From: UBA5070 sp035913415
Lineage (GTDB): Bacteria > Fibrobacterota > Fibrobacteria > UBA5070
Reading direction: 5' to 3'
Assembly: GCA_035913415.1 (NCBI GenBank)
Contig: JAMIIV010000194.1
Location: 4,977-68,976, forward strand
DNA: 64,000 nucleotides
Below, one piece after another: positions 54,183 to 63,120 of this stretch. Every line of letters begins with the position of its first letter. Within the stretch, counting starts at the first letter, position 1. Made by a program: the position numbers and the translations under genes. The notes below the pieces were generated by a model, which was not told the DNA's origin, did not search any database, and saw only the letters and a program-made list of their open reading frames with translations.

Positions 54183-54986
54183 TCACAGGAAATCGCGCCG
54201 ATCGAACCACCACGCGCCGACCGCCAGGATGGCCACCACCCAGCCGGCAGCGTGCAAGGTGGCCCAGGCCAGGTGCCAGGGCGGCAGGGGCAGGCTGTGC
54301 ACAATCTCCGGACGCACGTTGAACATCTCCAGATCCGGCAGAATGCGACGCACCACGCGTGCGACGCCTTCAAACCAAGCGGGCAGAGGCTGCACCCCAG
54401 GGATGCGCTCGGCGTTGCGTTTCATCGTTTCGATATAGTCCAGGATGCTGCCCGAAAGATGCGCCGCCAGGAAGGTGGCGAAGACCAGCAGCGAACTGAC
54501 CACCGGGGTGGAAAAGCTGGAGAAGAACAGCGCCACGGCCGTGATCACGGCCATCTCCAGGAACACCCCGTAGGCGGCCAGCCACAGGCGCGGATCGAAG
54601 GTGTTGTGGCTCATGGCCAGCGCGGCCCACAGTCCGGCCATCATGACCAGCACGTTGACCACCAGCACCAGCAACAACCCGAGGTACTTGCCCACCAGGA
54701 ACTGCCAGCGCCGCACCGGCTTGGACAACAGCGTCAGGATGGTCTTGCGCTGGATCTCCTTCTGGATGAGCCCCACCCCGATGAAGATCGCGATGGCCAA
54801 TCCCCCCAGCGACATCACTCCCAGGGAAAAGTCGGTGATGACTTTTTTCTGCGCAAAGACCGACCAATCCCCCAGGAGGACGGAAAAGCCCAACAGCAGC
54901 AGCACGAAGAAGAGCAACGTGTACAGGATCTTGTCGCGCACCGTCTCGCGAAAGCTCGAGAGGGCGATCCAGAGGGTCTCACGCAA
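54183..54986 (-). CDS. ABC-2 type transporter permease
   Basis: A 267-residue membrane protein with about six hydrophobic segments in the ABC-2 permease plan: cytoplasmic start (LWIALSSFRETVRDKILY), TM1 at about 20-37, TM2 at 58-75 and the amphipathic IQKEIQRKTILTLLSKPV between. It overlaps the upstream ATPase gene by 8 bases, so the two form one transporter of unknown substrate. The pairing of ATPase and single permease resembles gliding/export ABC systems (GldA/GldF-like), but that link is weak. Confidence 0.85.
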   Translation of the reverse strand: MRETLWIALSSFRETVRDKILYTLLFFVLLLLGFSVLLGDWSVFAQKKVITDFSLGVMSLGGLAIAIFIGVGLIQKEIQRKTILTLLSKPVRRWQFLVGKYLGLLLVLVVNVLVMMAGLWAALAMSHNTFDPRLWLAAYGVFLEMAVITAVALFFSSFSTPVVSSLLVFATFLAAHLSGSILDYIETMKRNAERIPGVQPLPAWFEGVARVVRRILPDLEMFNVRPEIVHSLPLPPWHLAWATLHAAGWVVAILAVGAWWFDRRDFL

Positions 54987-55737
54987 GTTCCACCTCCCGG
55001 GCCAGGATGTCTTCGAGCTTGCCGCGGTGTGCGGGGTCGGACGGATCGTTCAGGAGATCGTCCAAGGTGCCTTCCACGCGCAGTGTGCCGCGCACGACCA
55101 TCGCCGCGTGGGTGCAGACCTCTTCCACGTCCGACAACACGTGGGAGGAATAGAAGATGGTGGCACCCGTGGCGTGGATGGCCTTCATGGCCTCGCGCAC
55201 GTCGCGACGTCCCATCGGATCGAGTCCGCTCATGGGCTCGTCGAGGATGAGCAGGCGTGGTTCGTGCAGGATGGCCTGGGCCAGGCCCAGGCGCTGGCTC
55301 ATGCCCTTGGAGTAGGTGCGCAGGCGTCGCGTCAGCCAGCCCGATTCGACCTTGCACAACGCGCACGAAGCGTCGATGCGATCGGACAGTTTCCGTCCGG
55401 AAAGACCCGACAACCGCCCGTAGTACTGCAACAGCTCCAGTCCGGTGAGGTAGTCGTAGAACCAGGGCTGCTCGGGCTGGAAACCCACCTGCCGGCGCGA
55501 GGCGGGATCACGTGGATCCAGACCCATCAGCCGCACGGTGCCGGTGGTGGGGCGCAACAGGCCCATGAGGGTCTTGATGGTGGTGGACTTGCCCGCCCCA
55601 TTGGGGCCGATGAACCCGTACAGCGCCCCTTCGGGAACCGTCAGGGACATGGAGCGCACGGCATCGACGGTGCGGAGCATGTGCTCCAGTCCCAGCCGGT
55701 AGCGTTTGGAGAAATCGCGGATCTCGATGGGATTCAC
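54979..55737 (-). CDS. ABC transporter ATP-binding protein
   Basis: A 252-residue ATPase starting at GTG 55737 with GGGAGG upstream. Walker A is GPNGAGKST, the Q-loop lies at FQPEQPW, the signature is YSKGMSQRLGLA, Walker B is LLILDEPMSGLD and the switch histidine is SSHVL. It powers the permease encoded immediately downstream (8-base overlap). Type typical of ABC-2 exporters of drugs, lipids or polysaccharides. Confidence 0.92.
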   Translation of the reverse strand: MNPIEIRDFSKRYRLGLEHMLRTVDAVRSMSLTVPEGALYGFIGPNGAGKSTTIKTLMGLLRPTTGTVRLMGLDPRDPASRRQVGFQPEQPWFYDYLTGLELLQYYGRLSGLSGRKLSDRIDASCALCKVESGWLTRRLRTYSKGMSQRLGLAQAILHEPRLLILDEPMSGLDPMGRRDVREAMKAIHATGATIFYSSHVLSDVEEVCTHAAMVVRGTLRVEGTLDDLLNDPSDPAHRGKLEDILAREVELA

Positions 55738-55760
55738 GACCGGACCTCCCTTGGGGTGGA

Positions 55761-55988
55761 TCAGGACTCTTCCTTGCGGGCGCGTCGACGGGCCAAGGCC
55801 TGCAGGACGCGTCCGACAAAATAGAGCCCGGCACCACCGGACGCCAACCACAGGATGAGGGCGCGTGTGGCCCATTCGATTCCGGCGAGGTTGCGGGTCC
55901 AGACCCAGATGCCTCCGACCATGACGGCCTGCCCGAGAAGCATGAGACCCAGGGCCGACTTGCCCAGGGTGGAGCGGGGAGCGTTCAC
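55761..55988 (-). CDS. Small two-helix membrane protein
   Basis: A 75-residue protein starting at GTG, which overlaps the MerR gene stop (GTGA). Two hydrophobic segments (about 12-30 and 40-60) and a basic C-terminal tail (RRRARKEES). It lies between the MerR-type regulator and the ABC ATPase genes, 23 bases before the latter. No family recognised; it may be an accessory of the transporter. Confidence 0.65.
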   Translation of the reverse strand: MNAPRSTLGKSALGLMLLGQAVMVGGIWVWTRNLAGIEWATRALILWLASGGAGLYFVGRVLQALARRRARKEES

Positions 55989-56377
55989 CAGGATTTCCTT
56001 CCGAAGCGCAATATGTCCAGGACTTCACGCAGGTCGCGGATCACCTGCTCGCGGTCCATGTCCTGGCCCGCGACGGCCTCCGGCTCGGGCAGCAGAAGCC
56101 CCAGTTGCCCGACCGGATCGATGCGGGTGCGGTCTTCCGCCAAGCGGCGGCGGGCCGCCTGCAGGGTGAGCTTCTCGTCGAGCATGAGCACGCGGATGCG
56201 CTCGACGAGGGCCAGTTCCTTGTCGCGGTACTGGCGGGTGCCGTTGGACCCCTTGCGGGGCCGCAATTGGGGAAACTCGGCTTCCCAGTAGCGCAACACG
56301 TGGGGCTCCAGTCCGGTCTTCTCGCAGACCTCCTGGAGACTCCACCAGACCTTTTCGTCGGCCGGCCCCTCGGCCAT
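55985..56377 (-). CDS. MerR-type transcriptional regulator
   Basis: A 130-residue protein with a MerR-like winged helix at residues about 10-80: WSLQEVCEKTGLEPHVLRYWEAEFPQL, a recognition wing KGSNGTRQYRDKEL and then a helix DEKLTLQAARRRL. No C-terminal cysteine-based metal site, so it is not a metal sensor; MerR-like regulators of this length are common beside metabolic genes. It lies four bases after the PlsY-GpsA stop and overlaps the small membrane protein gene. Confidence 0.85.
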   Translation of the reverse strand: MAEGPADEKVWWSLQEVCEKTGLEPHVLRYWEAEFPQLRPRKGSNGTRQYRDKELALVERIRVLMLDEKLTLQAARRRLAEDRTRIDPVGQLGLLLPEPEAVAGQDMDREQVIRDLREVLDILRFGRKSW

Positions 56378-56381
56378 AACG

Positions 56382-58178
56382 TCAGCCCACCTCGCTCTTG
56401 GCCGCGCGGGCCATCAGTGATTCCACCGATTCGCGGGCGGGGCGCCCGTCGAAAAGGATGCCGTGGACCTGCTCGGTGAGGGGCATCTCCACGCCGTGGA
56501 TGCGGGCGAGTTCGCGCACGCCGGCCACGGTGCGGACACCTTCGGCGACCATCGTCATGCCACCCAGGACCTCGGCCAAAGGCTTGCCCAGGCCCACCTG
56601 CTCGCCCACGTGCCGGTTGCGGCTGTGTTTGGAGATGCAGGTGGTGATGAGGTCGCCCATGCCGGCAAGTCCCCAGAAGCTCTCGCGGGTGCCACCGAGT
56701 TTCTCGCCCAGGCGGGCCATCTCGGCCATACCGCGCGACATCAGGGCGCCGCGGGTGTTGTCTCCCAGGTCGAGGCCGTCGAGGATGCCCGACGCGATGG
56801 CGATCACGTTCTTGACCGCCCCGCACAGCTCGATGCCGACGATGTCGGTGGAGCGGTAGGTGCGGAAATAGGGAGCCCGGAAATAGAGGTCCTGCAGGGC
56901 GGCCGCGTTGAGCTCGTCCTTGGAGGCCACCACCACCGAAGTGGGCACCTGGCGGGCGACCTCTTCGGCGTGCGAAGGGCCGGACAGCACGGAGACGTTG
57001 TCGACCGTGGCGCCGGGCAGCACATCCATGACGATTTCCGTCATGCGCTTGAGGGTCTTCTCCTCGATGCCCTTGATGAAGCTCACCCACTGGCGCGAGG
57101 CGACCTCTTCGGCCGAAAGGATGCCGCGCACGGTGTTGCAGACCGAGCGCAGGGTGTGCGAGGGCACGATCAGCGACACGACCGCCGAACGCTCCAGAGC
57201 GGCCTTCATGTCGGAGGTGATCTCGATGGATTCGTGCAGGAATACGCCGGGAAGCTTGTCTTTGGACTCGCGGGTCTCGCGGAGCTTGGCGGCGTGTTCG
57301 GCCGAGTACTCCCACAACACCACCTTCAAACCCTTGGCGGCCAGGATCTCGGCGATCGCGATGCCCCACGAACCGGCGCCCAGGATGGCGACGCGGTCGG
57401 GGTCGAGCCCCTTGGAGACGGCCTGTGCGCGGAAGCGCGACACGGCGCGGTCGCGGATGTCGGCGGCGGCGGCCTCGCCCTTGCGGCCGAAGCGGAATTC
57501 CGTGCCCGCCTTCAGACGCTGGATGTTGGCCCGGTGTTTCCAGACCACGAACAGCCCCACGATCCACGACAGGATCACCAACGCGGTGTCACCGTGGGCC
57601 ACCAGCGAGCCCACCACGTAGGCCCAGTCGGGACCGACGTAACCGGCGGGAATCTGGGTCATGTAGCCCCAGGCCTTCTCGAGCATGAGGGCCGTGTTGG
57701 CCAAGGCCAGAAGCACGGCCCCGACGATGGACGCCAGCGAGACGTAACCCTTCCACTTCAGGACCACCACCCACGCCACAAACGCGATGAGCGCGGTGAA
57801 CGGGGAAATGCCGGCGAACACGCCCAATCCCGTGAGCACGCCTTTTCCGCCCTTGAACCCGGCGAAGACCGTGAAGGTATGCCCCACCACGGCGGCAAGG
57901 CCGCAGGCCAAGGCGAAGGTGGTGTGCCCGTGATCCATGTTCCAGGCCGCACGCGACCACGCCAATCCGATGAGCACCGCGCCCAGTCCCTTGCCGAAGT
58001 CGACCAAGGCCACCGGCAGGGCGGGTTTCCAGCCCAACACGCGAAAGACGTTGGTCAGGCCCGCGTTGCGCGAACCGTGTTGGCGGATGTCGATCCCCCC
58101 GAAAACCCGGCTGATCCAGACGGCGGTGGGGATGGACCCCAGGAGGTAGCACAGCGGAAGAGCGAACCAGAGCGTCAT
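56382..58178 (-). CDS. plsY-gpsA: Fused glycerol-3-phosphate acyltransferase PlsY and glycerol-3-phosphate dehydrogenase GpsA
   Basis: One continuous 598-residue frame. Residues about 1-215 are PlsY: the multi-pass membrane acyltransferase with SIPTAVW, HGSRNAGLTNVFRVLG and FKGGKGVLTG, which uses acyl-phosphate to acylate glycerol-3-phosphate. After a short basic linker (about 216-265), residues about 265-598 are GpsA: NAD motif AILGAGSWGIAIAE, VPSHTLR, SGPSHAEEVA, the catalytic lysine region CGAVKNVIAIA and NTRGALMSRG. It makes glycerol-3-phosphate from DHAP. The fusion couples the substrate-making and membrane-acylating steps of phospholipid synthesis. The ATG overlaps the der stop (ATGA). 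No frameshift or internal stop is seen. Confidence 0.93.
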   Translation of the reverse strand: MTLWFALPLCYLLGSIPTAVWISRVFGGIDIRQHGSRNAGLTNVFRVLGWKPALPVALVDFGKGLGAVLIGLAWSRAAWNMDHGHTTFALACGLAAVVGHTFTVFAGFKGGKGVLTGLGVFAGISPFTALIAFVAWVVVLKWKGYVSLASIVGAVLLALANTALMLEKAWGYMTQIPAGYVGPDWAYVVGSLVAHGDTALVILSWIVGLFVVWKHRANIQRLKAGTEFRFGRKGEAAAADIRDRAVSRFRAQAVSKGLDPDRVAILGAGSWGIAIAEILAAKGLKVVLWEYSAEHAAKLRETRESKDKLPGVFLHESIEITSDMKAALERSAVVSLIVPSHTLRSVCNTVRGILSAEEVASRQWVSFIKGIEEKTLKRMTEIVMDVLPGATVDNVSVLSGPSHAEEVARQVPTSVVVASKDELNAAALQDLYFRAPYFRTYRSTDIVGIELCGAVKNVIAIASGILDGLDLGDNTRGALMSRGMAEMARLGEKLGGTRESFWGLAGMGDLITTCISKHSRNRHVGEQVGLGKPLAEVLGGMTMVAEGVRTVAGVRELARIHGVEMPLTEQVHGILFDGRPARESVESLMARAAKSEVG

Positions 58179-59590
58179 GGGTCCTCGGAGGGGACGTCGG
58201 TGGGTGCGGGCGCGGGAATCGCGGAGGGCGCCAGGTCGCCGAAGCGCGCGAGGTCTTCGTCGGTGCGCAGCTCGAGTTTGGAACGCATGGAAATGCGCAA
58301 CGGCACACCGGCCAGATCGAAGAAGTCGATGGCGCGGGCGCGCAGGTACCGCCGGTACGATTCCATGACGTCGTCGGGATTGTCCGTCTCGAAGGCGAGC
58401 GTAGGGGGATCCACCGTGACCTGGCAGCAGCGGGTGATTTGGACCGGACGCCCGTGGGAATGGGGCGGCTTCTGCGCCGTGGCCGCCTGCTGGAAGTATT
58501 CGATCACGTTCTCGCGACCGAACACCTTGCGGCAGCCTTCGCGCACGCGGATGACCTCTTCCAGCAACTTGGGCACACGTTGGCCCGTCAGTCCGGAGAA
58601 GGCCACGATGGGCGTCTCGGCCAGGGAGGGGATGCGCGCGCGCCAATCCTTGCAACGATCGTCGAAGGTGCGGTGGTCCTTTTCGAGGGCGTCCCACTTG
58701 GACAGGCCAATGACCAGGCCTTTGCCGGCTTCCTCGACCTGGCGCAAAATACGGAGGTCCTGTTCGGGCATTTCCGTTTCGAGGCTATCAACCAGGAGGA
58801 TGACGACCTCGGAGCGGCGGATGCTCTCGATGGCACGCATGTTCGAGTAGTACTCGACGTCGTCCTTGACCTTGGCCTTCTTGCGAAGCCCCGCGGTGTC
58901 GGTGACCAGGAATTTGCGGCCCTGCCAGGTGAATTCGGCGTCTACGGAATCCCGCGTGGTGCCGGGAATGGGGCTGACGATCACACGGGCTTCGCCCAAG
59001 AGCTTGTTCACCAGGGTGGACTTGCCCGCATTGGGGCGGCCCAGGATGGCGATGCGCAGGCGCGGATCCGGGGCGACCCAACGCCCGGCTGGCGGAAGCA
59101 ATCGACGGAAACGTTCCATCAGGCCGTCCAGGCCGTAGCCGGTGGTGGCCGAGACGGGATGGGCTTCACCCAGGCCCATCTTCAGGAGGGCGGCGCGGTC
59201 TTCGCGGTCTTGCGGACGTTCGGACTTGTTGGCCAGAAGCAACACGGGTTTGCCCGAGCGTTTGACCTGGCGGGCCAATTGGAGGTCGTCGTAGGTGATG
59301 CCGGTGCGGGCGTCCACCAAGAACAACACCAAAGCGGCGTCGTTGACGGCGATTTCGATCTGGGAACGCACCTGCTCGGCGAGCGGATCGATGGATTCGT
59401 CGATGAACCCGCCCGTGTCCACCAGGTCCAACTGGCGTCCCTCGAACTCCCATTCGCGGAAATGGCGGTCACGGGTGACACCCGGCCGGTCGTCGACCAC
59501 AGCCGCACGCCGTCCCAGCAAACGATTGAACAAGCTGGATTTGCCGACGTTGGCGCGGCCGACGATCACGATACAGGGTCGTTGAGACAT
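58175..59590 (-). CDS. der: Ribosome-assembly GTPase Der (EngA)
   Basis: A 471-residue tandem-GTPase protein of 50S assembly. G domain 1: VGRANVGKSSLFN, GVTRDRH and DTGGF. G domain 2: LGRPNAGKSTLVN, GTTRDSV and DTAGL. A KH-like domain closes it (about 350-440). The G4 motifs are unusual: NKSE in the first domain, where N-K-x-D is expected, and SKWD in the second, where NKWD is expected. The short Pro/Ala-rich C-terminal extension (PSAIPAPAPTDVPSEDP) is also atypical. The first gene of the operon der, plsY-gpsA, merR-like, small membrane protein, ABC transporter. Confidence 0.94.
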   Translation of the reverse strand: MSQRPCIVIVGRANVGKSSLFNRLLGRRAAVVDDRPGVTRDRHFREWEFEGRQLDLVDTGGFIDESIDPLAEQVRSQIEIAVNDAALVLFLVDARTGITYDDLQLARQVKRSGKPVLLLANKSERPQDREDRAALLKMGLGEAHPVSATTGYGLDGLMERFRRLLPPAGRWVAPDPRLRIAILGRPNAGKSTLVNKLLGEARVIVSPIPGTTRDSVDAEFTWQGRKFLVTDTAGLRKKAKVKDDVEYYSNMRAIESIRRSEVVILLVDSLETEMPEQDLRILRQVEEAGKGLVIGLSKWDALEKDHRTFDDRCKDWRARIPSLAETPIVAFSGLTGQRVPKLLEEVIRVREGCRKVFGRENVIEYFQQAATAQKPPHSHGRPVQITRCCQVTVDPPTLAFETDNPDDVMESYRRYLRARAIDFFDLAGVPLRISMRSKLELRTDEDLARFGDLAPSAIPAPAPTDVPSEDP

Positions 59591-59633
59591 CGACGGAAAG
59601 GTAGTTCCTCACCCGATTGGGGGGAACGGATGT

Positions 59634-60974
59634 TCAGTCCCCGTACTCCTCCGTGCCCCAGATGTGGGACAGAACCACGTCGTCGCCGTCATACGGAGGC
59701 GACGAACGCCCGATCACCGTGATGTCGAACTCCGACGGTTCCACCGAGGCGGAGCGGACGAGATACGAGTGGCCATCCCCCCACTTTCGGCGGAAGGACC
59801 AGATTTGTGGCCCACGGGCCGTGGGCGCCTCGAGTCGGCTCCAACCTTCACCATCCATCCGCGCCAGGAGCGCCTGGATCATCTGCGGGGTCGGGGCCGA
59901 TGCGGGAGCGGGCAGGTCCATCACGACACCCGAAGCCCCCAAAGCCACCCCGACCCGACGCACAACGGCGGGCAACCCTTGGGAGACGTCTTCCAGGCGC
60001 CAAAAACCGCCACTGCCGTCGTCGTTGAAGTGCCAGGCCAGCTTGCGCTCCACCACAAGCGAATCGAGCCGCACTCCGGGTGCGGCTTGCACCACCAGCC
60101 GCAGCGGCCCACCGCAATCGATTGCCACCATGGCATGCAGCCGGTACCCCGTCCAGAAGAATCGCTTCCCGGCGGTCAGGTACCCGAGGGAATCCTCTTT
60201 CTCCGAATCGTCAGGGACGGTCGGAACCAAAGCGTTCCCCCGGGCTCCCTGGGACATCGTCCCGTCGGCTTGATCACGGCACCCCGCGATGTAGACGGCG
60301 GCATCGGAGGTGAAACCCAGGGCGTCGTTGGCCACGACCCGATCGGGAAATCCGTCGGAGGTCCAGGTGGTATCCAAGTCGCGCAGCAAGGCGCCACGGG
60401 TGTCGGGCCCCAGGACCAGTCGACGGGTCCGCACCTGACGCAGTTCGGCGAGGTACCCGGAATCCGTCACGCCCTCGATCTCGTCCCGGAACTCCACCTC
60501 CTGGTCCACGAACTCCCATCGTCCATTGTACCGTGCCACCAGGCAGCTCGCCCAGGGATCGGCCAGGGAATAGCGGCAGGCGGAGGCGGTGTCGATCAGG
60601 GAATCCTGGCCATCGAAGACCGTCACCACCACCTGGGCGGCCTGGGCGGACGTATCGAGGGAATCCCGCCGCAGCGCCAGCACCCAGCGACGTCCCTGCT
60701 CGGCGGTGTCACTCAGGATCTGCCAGGAGCCGGGGCCGAAGGTTCCAACCAACCGTTGCTGGAGAGCGAGGTCAGCGGGGTGCCTCGGGAGCAGGTCGGC
60801 CGGCGTGACGGACAGGCTTCCCCAATGCGGGTGGACAGGTTCGCGTGGGGTGCTCTGCTGAACAGGATCTCCAGGGGGAGGGCTCGACGGAACCGTTTCC
60901 TTGCGACACCCGGAAGCAAAGAAGACGGCCGCGGCCAGGAACGTGGCAGGCAGATGGTACCGGGAAGGGATCAT
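59634..60974 (-). CDS. Large lipoprotein of unknown function
   Basis: A 446-residue lipoprotein with signal ending FFASGC (cysteine 23). Pro/Ser-rich linker (about 25-45), then a beta-rich body with repeated charged strand motifs (VVVTVFDGQDSLIDTAS, WEFVDQEVEFRDE). Cysteines in ACRYS, SCLVAR, AGCRDQ and DCGGP may form disulfides. No family recognised. It follows the 53-residue membrane protein gene by 4 bases. Confidence 0.75.
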   Translation of the reverse strand: MIPSRYHLPATFLAAAVFFASGCRKETVPSSPPPGDPVQQSTPREPVHPHWGSLSVTPADLLPRHPADLALQQRLVGTFGPGSWQILSDTAEQGRRWVLALRRDSLDTSAQAAQVVVTVFDGQDSLIDTASACRYSLADPWASCLVARYNGRWEFVDQEVEFRDEIEGVTDSGYLAELRQVRTRRLVLGPDTRGALLRDLDTTWTSDGFPDRVVANDALGFTSDAAVYIAGCRDQADGTMSQGARGNALVPTVPDDSEKEDSLGYLTAGKRFFWTGYRLHAMVAIDCGGPLRLVVQAAPGVRLDSLVVERKLAWHFNDDGSGGFWRLEDVSQGLPAVVRRVGVALGASGVVMDLPAPASAPTPQMIQALLARMDGEGWSRLEAPTARGPQIWSFRRKWGDGHSYLVRSASVEPSEFDITVIGRSSPPYDGDDVVLSHIWGTEEYGD

Positions 60975-60978
60975 CGGA

Positions 60979-61140
60979 TCACTTGTCGCGGCTCAGGTTC
61001 CATCCCGCGAAGGTGCCGCCCATGGCGAACAGGAGCGCCATGATCACGATACCGGTGGGGCCCAGGAACTTCTGTCCCATGTTCCATCCCACGAGTCCGC
61101 CCAACAAGCAGCCCATTCCGATCCCGAGCCATTTGCTCAC
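60979..61140 (-). CDS. 53-residue two-helix membrane protein (AtpZ-like topology)
   Basis: Starts at GTG 61140 with a full AAGGAGG ribosome site 7 bases upstream. Two hydrophobic, glycine-rich segments (about 3-20 and 29-47) and a short charged end. Its Gly-x-x-x-Gly-rich helices and size are reminiscent of small AtpZ/AtpI-like membrane proteins, but no ATP synthase genes are near. Stop is 4 bases before the following lipoprotein gene, so the two form an operon. Too short for most gene callers. Confidence 0.75.
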   Translation of the reverse strand: MSKWLGIGMGCLLGGLVGWNMGQKFLGPTGIVIMALLFAMGGTFAGWNLSRDK

Positions 61141-61333
61141 AGGCCGCCTCCTTAAGCGAATCTCCCGGGAAACGGCGATGCCCCGGGGAATGCGACGACG
61201 CCCCAGCATACCCTTCCCAACCTGGAGCGTCAAGACGTAACCCGCGACGCAAGGCCGCCACGGGAACATCCCTTGGCGCGGGCTAGGTTTGCAGAAGCAC
61301 CGACACCACTCCTCCCTCAGAACCTCCTCGACC

Positions 61334-62512
61334 ATGCCAGCTCGTTCCCGCCTCTCCCTGCTTGCCTTCCTGCTCCCCATGTTTCCGGGCTGCACCAAAC
61401 CCACCCCGGAATCGACCGGCGCGCAGGATTCCGGCATGACCCGGCGCCAAGCCCTGTTCGCCGCCTTCGGCCACCAGGACACCCTGGCCCTGGACACCCT
61501 GCTGTCCACCACCGACAGTCTGACGGCCACCACCTGGCGCAACCCTGCGGCGCAAGCCTGGTTGAACGGAGACTCTGGCCTGTTCCTGTGGATGGATCGA
61601 CACAACCTGTCATTCCAGCGGGAGGCGTTCCGGTTCGATTCTCTAGGCTACCTGTGGTTCGTGGGCGCCGGACTGACCGGACAACGCCCCATCGGCATCC
61701 GGTCTGGAGACACGTACGGCATGGCCTTGCCCGGGCTGGCCGTCCACCTCGCGTGGAAACGTTGGACCGACGCGCGCCCCCCAACCACGCGTCCGTGGGG
61801 CGCGGCCGTCGCGGGTTGGGCCGGGGTGGTGCTGGAACCGTCGGGAATCGTGGTCGATCCCTGCTCCATGACCCAGGTCGTCGCCACCCGCGTCCTCGAA
61901 GCGCCGTCACGCGGGTACGAAGTCGCGTGCGAGTCCCCCCCCTCCAGCGGCACCGGCCTGGGCCATGGCGCGCAATTCGTGGTGCGGCTGGACAGCGTCG
62001 GAAACACCCTGGGGTTCAATCCGGCGCGATCGGCACCCTCCACGGGGCTCCCTCCGGGATTTTCCCCCGCCCCCTCGGCTTTCCAGGCGCACATCGACTC
62101 GCTGCGCCTGGGCGGCGCAACGATCCCCTCGTGGGCGGGACTGTCGTCCCGCCGCTGCCGAACCGAGGCCTACGCGAACGCCTTCCTGCGCGGCGACACC
62201 GCCGCGATGACCCGCCTGCTGCCCGAAGAGCCCGACGGGAACTGTCTGGCTCGGGTCGAAATCGATCCGGCGGGAGGATGCCCAACCCATGAACCCATGT
62301 GCGAGACCTACCCGCTGGAGTGGACGACCAGCGTGGCGGAGTTCCTGGGCGCACTCTCCCATCCCGTGCCGGGCACTCCCGAGGAGCAAGCCCGCGACCA
62401 CCTGTCGGCGATGCCGCGAACCCGCCGCGCCATCGATTCCGCCTTCGCGCGCGCCTACCCGATCCTGGGGGCGTGGTTCCGGAGCCACCCGGAGCGTCTG
62501 ACAGCGCCCTGA
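61334..62512 (+). CDS. Lipoprotein of unknown function
   Basis: A 392-residue protein with a signal ending PMFPGC (cysteine 20). The mature part is rich in Trp, Pro and Thr, with cysteines at DPCSM, VACES, RRCRTE, GNCLAR, GGCPT and MCETY, suggesting disulfides and a periplasmic or surface location. No family recognised. The ATG at 61334 lacks a clear ribosome site; an ATG at 61289 would add 15 residues but would not improve the signal. The nudix gene follows 56 bases later. Confidence 0.7.
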   Translation: MPARSRLSLLAFLLPMFPGCTKPTPESTGAQDSGMTRRQALFAAFGHQDTLALDTLLSTTDSLTATTWRNPAAQAWLNGDSGLFLWMDRHNLSFQREAFRFDSLGYLWFVGAGLTGQRPIGIRSGDTYGMALPGLAVHLAWKRWTDARPPTTRPWGAAVAGWAGVVLEPSGIVVDPCSMTQVVATRVLEAPSRGYEVACESPPSSGTGLGHGAQFVVRLDSVGNTLGFNPARSAPSTGLPPGFSPAPSAFQAHIDSLRLGGATIPSWAGLSSRRCRTEAYANAFLRGDTAAMTRLLPEEPDGNCLARVEIDPAGGCPTHEPMCETYPLEWTTSVAEFLGALSHPVPGTPEEQARDHLSAMPRTRRAIDSAFARAYPILGAWFRSHPERLTAP

Positions 62513-62568
62513 GCGCGCCCGACACCCCCGGGGAGGTCCATCGCCCCCCATCCGAGTATCTTGGGTCC

Positions 62569-63120
62569 GTGACCGAACACCACGCCCACCTCCGCCTGCC
62601 CCTCTCCCGCTCCGAACGCGCCTTCACCGGGGGGTACCTCCAGGTGGACCGCGAGGAATACGCCCAAGGGCCCCGCCAGCAGATCCGCGAGGTGGTGCGG
62701 GTGAAAAACGGCGTGTGCGTACTCGCCGTGACACCCGACGGCCAGGCCCCCGTGGTCACGCAGTTTCGCGCCGCCACGGGCCGCATCCTGACCGAATTGC
62801 CCGCGGGGGTGGTGGACCCGGGTGAAGAAGCCCTGGCGGCCGCCCGACGGGAATTGTCCGAAGAGGCCGGAATGACCGGGGGCGAGTGGATCCACTTGCG
62901 CCACTACGCCCAGGCCGAAGGGTATTCGTCGGGCTGGATGGACCTGTACCTGGCGTTGGACTGTCAGCGCGGCGACAACCATCCCGAAGGCGACGAGGAA
63001 CTCGAACTCTCGTTCCATCCCGTGTCGGAGCTTCTGGAGACCCTCCCCTTCCAGGATGCCAAGTCCATGCTGTCCTTGTTGTTCGCACGCCCCCACCTGC
63101 AATCGCGGGGTCTGCTGTGA
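62569..63120 (+). CDS. Nudix hydrolase, ADP-ribose pyrophosphatase-like
   Basis: A 183-residue Nudix enzyme. The Nudix box lies at residues 80-102: GVVDPGEEALAAARREL then SEEAG, matching G-x5-E-x7-REUxEExGU. The N-terminal VTQFRAATGRILTELPAG and the C-terminal acidic stretch are typical of ADP-ribose pyrophosphatases, which split ADP-ribose to AMP and ribose-5-phosphate. The start is GTG 62569; no better start was found. The stop overlaps the next gene's GTG by 4 bases (GTGA). Confidence 0.88.
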   Translation: MTEHHAHLRLPLSRSERAFTGGYLQVDREEYAQGPRQQIREVVRVKNGVCVLAVTPDGQAPVVTQFRAATGRILTELPAGVVDPGEEALAAARRELSEEAGMTGGEWIHLRHYAQAEGYSSGWMDLYLALDCQRGDNHPEGDEELELSFHPVSELLETLPFQDAKSMLSLLFARPHLQSRGLL

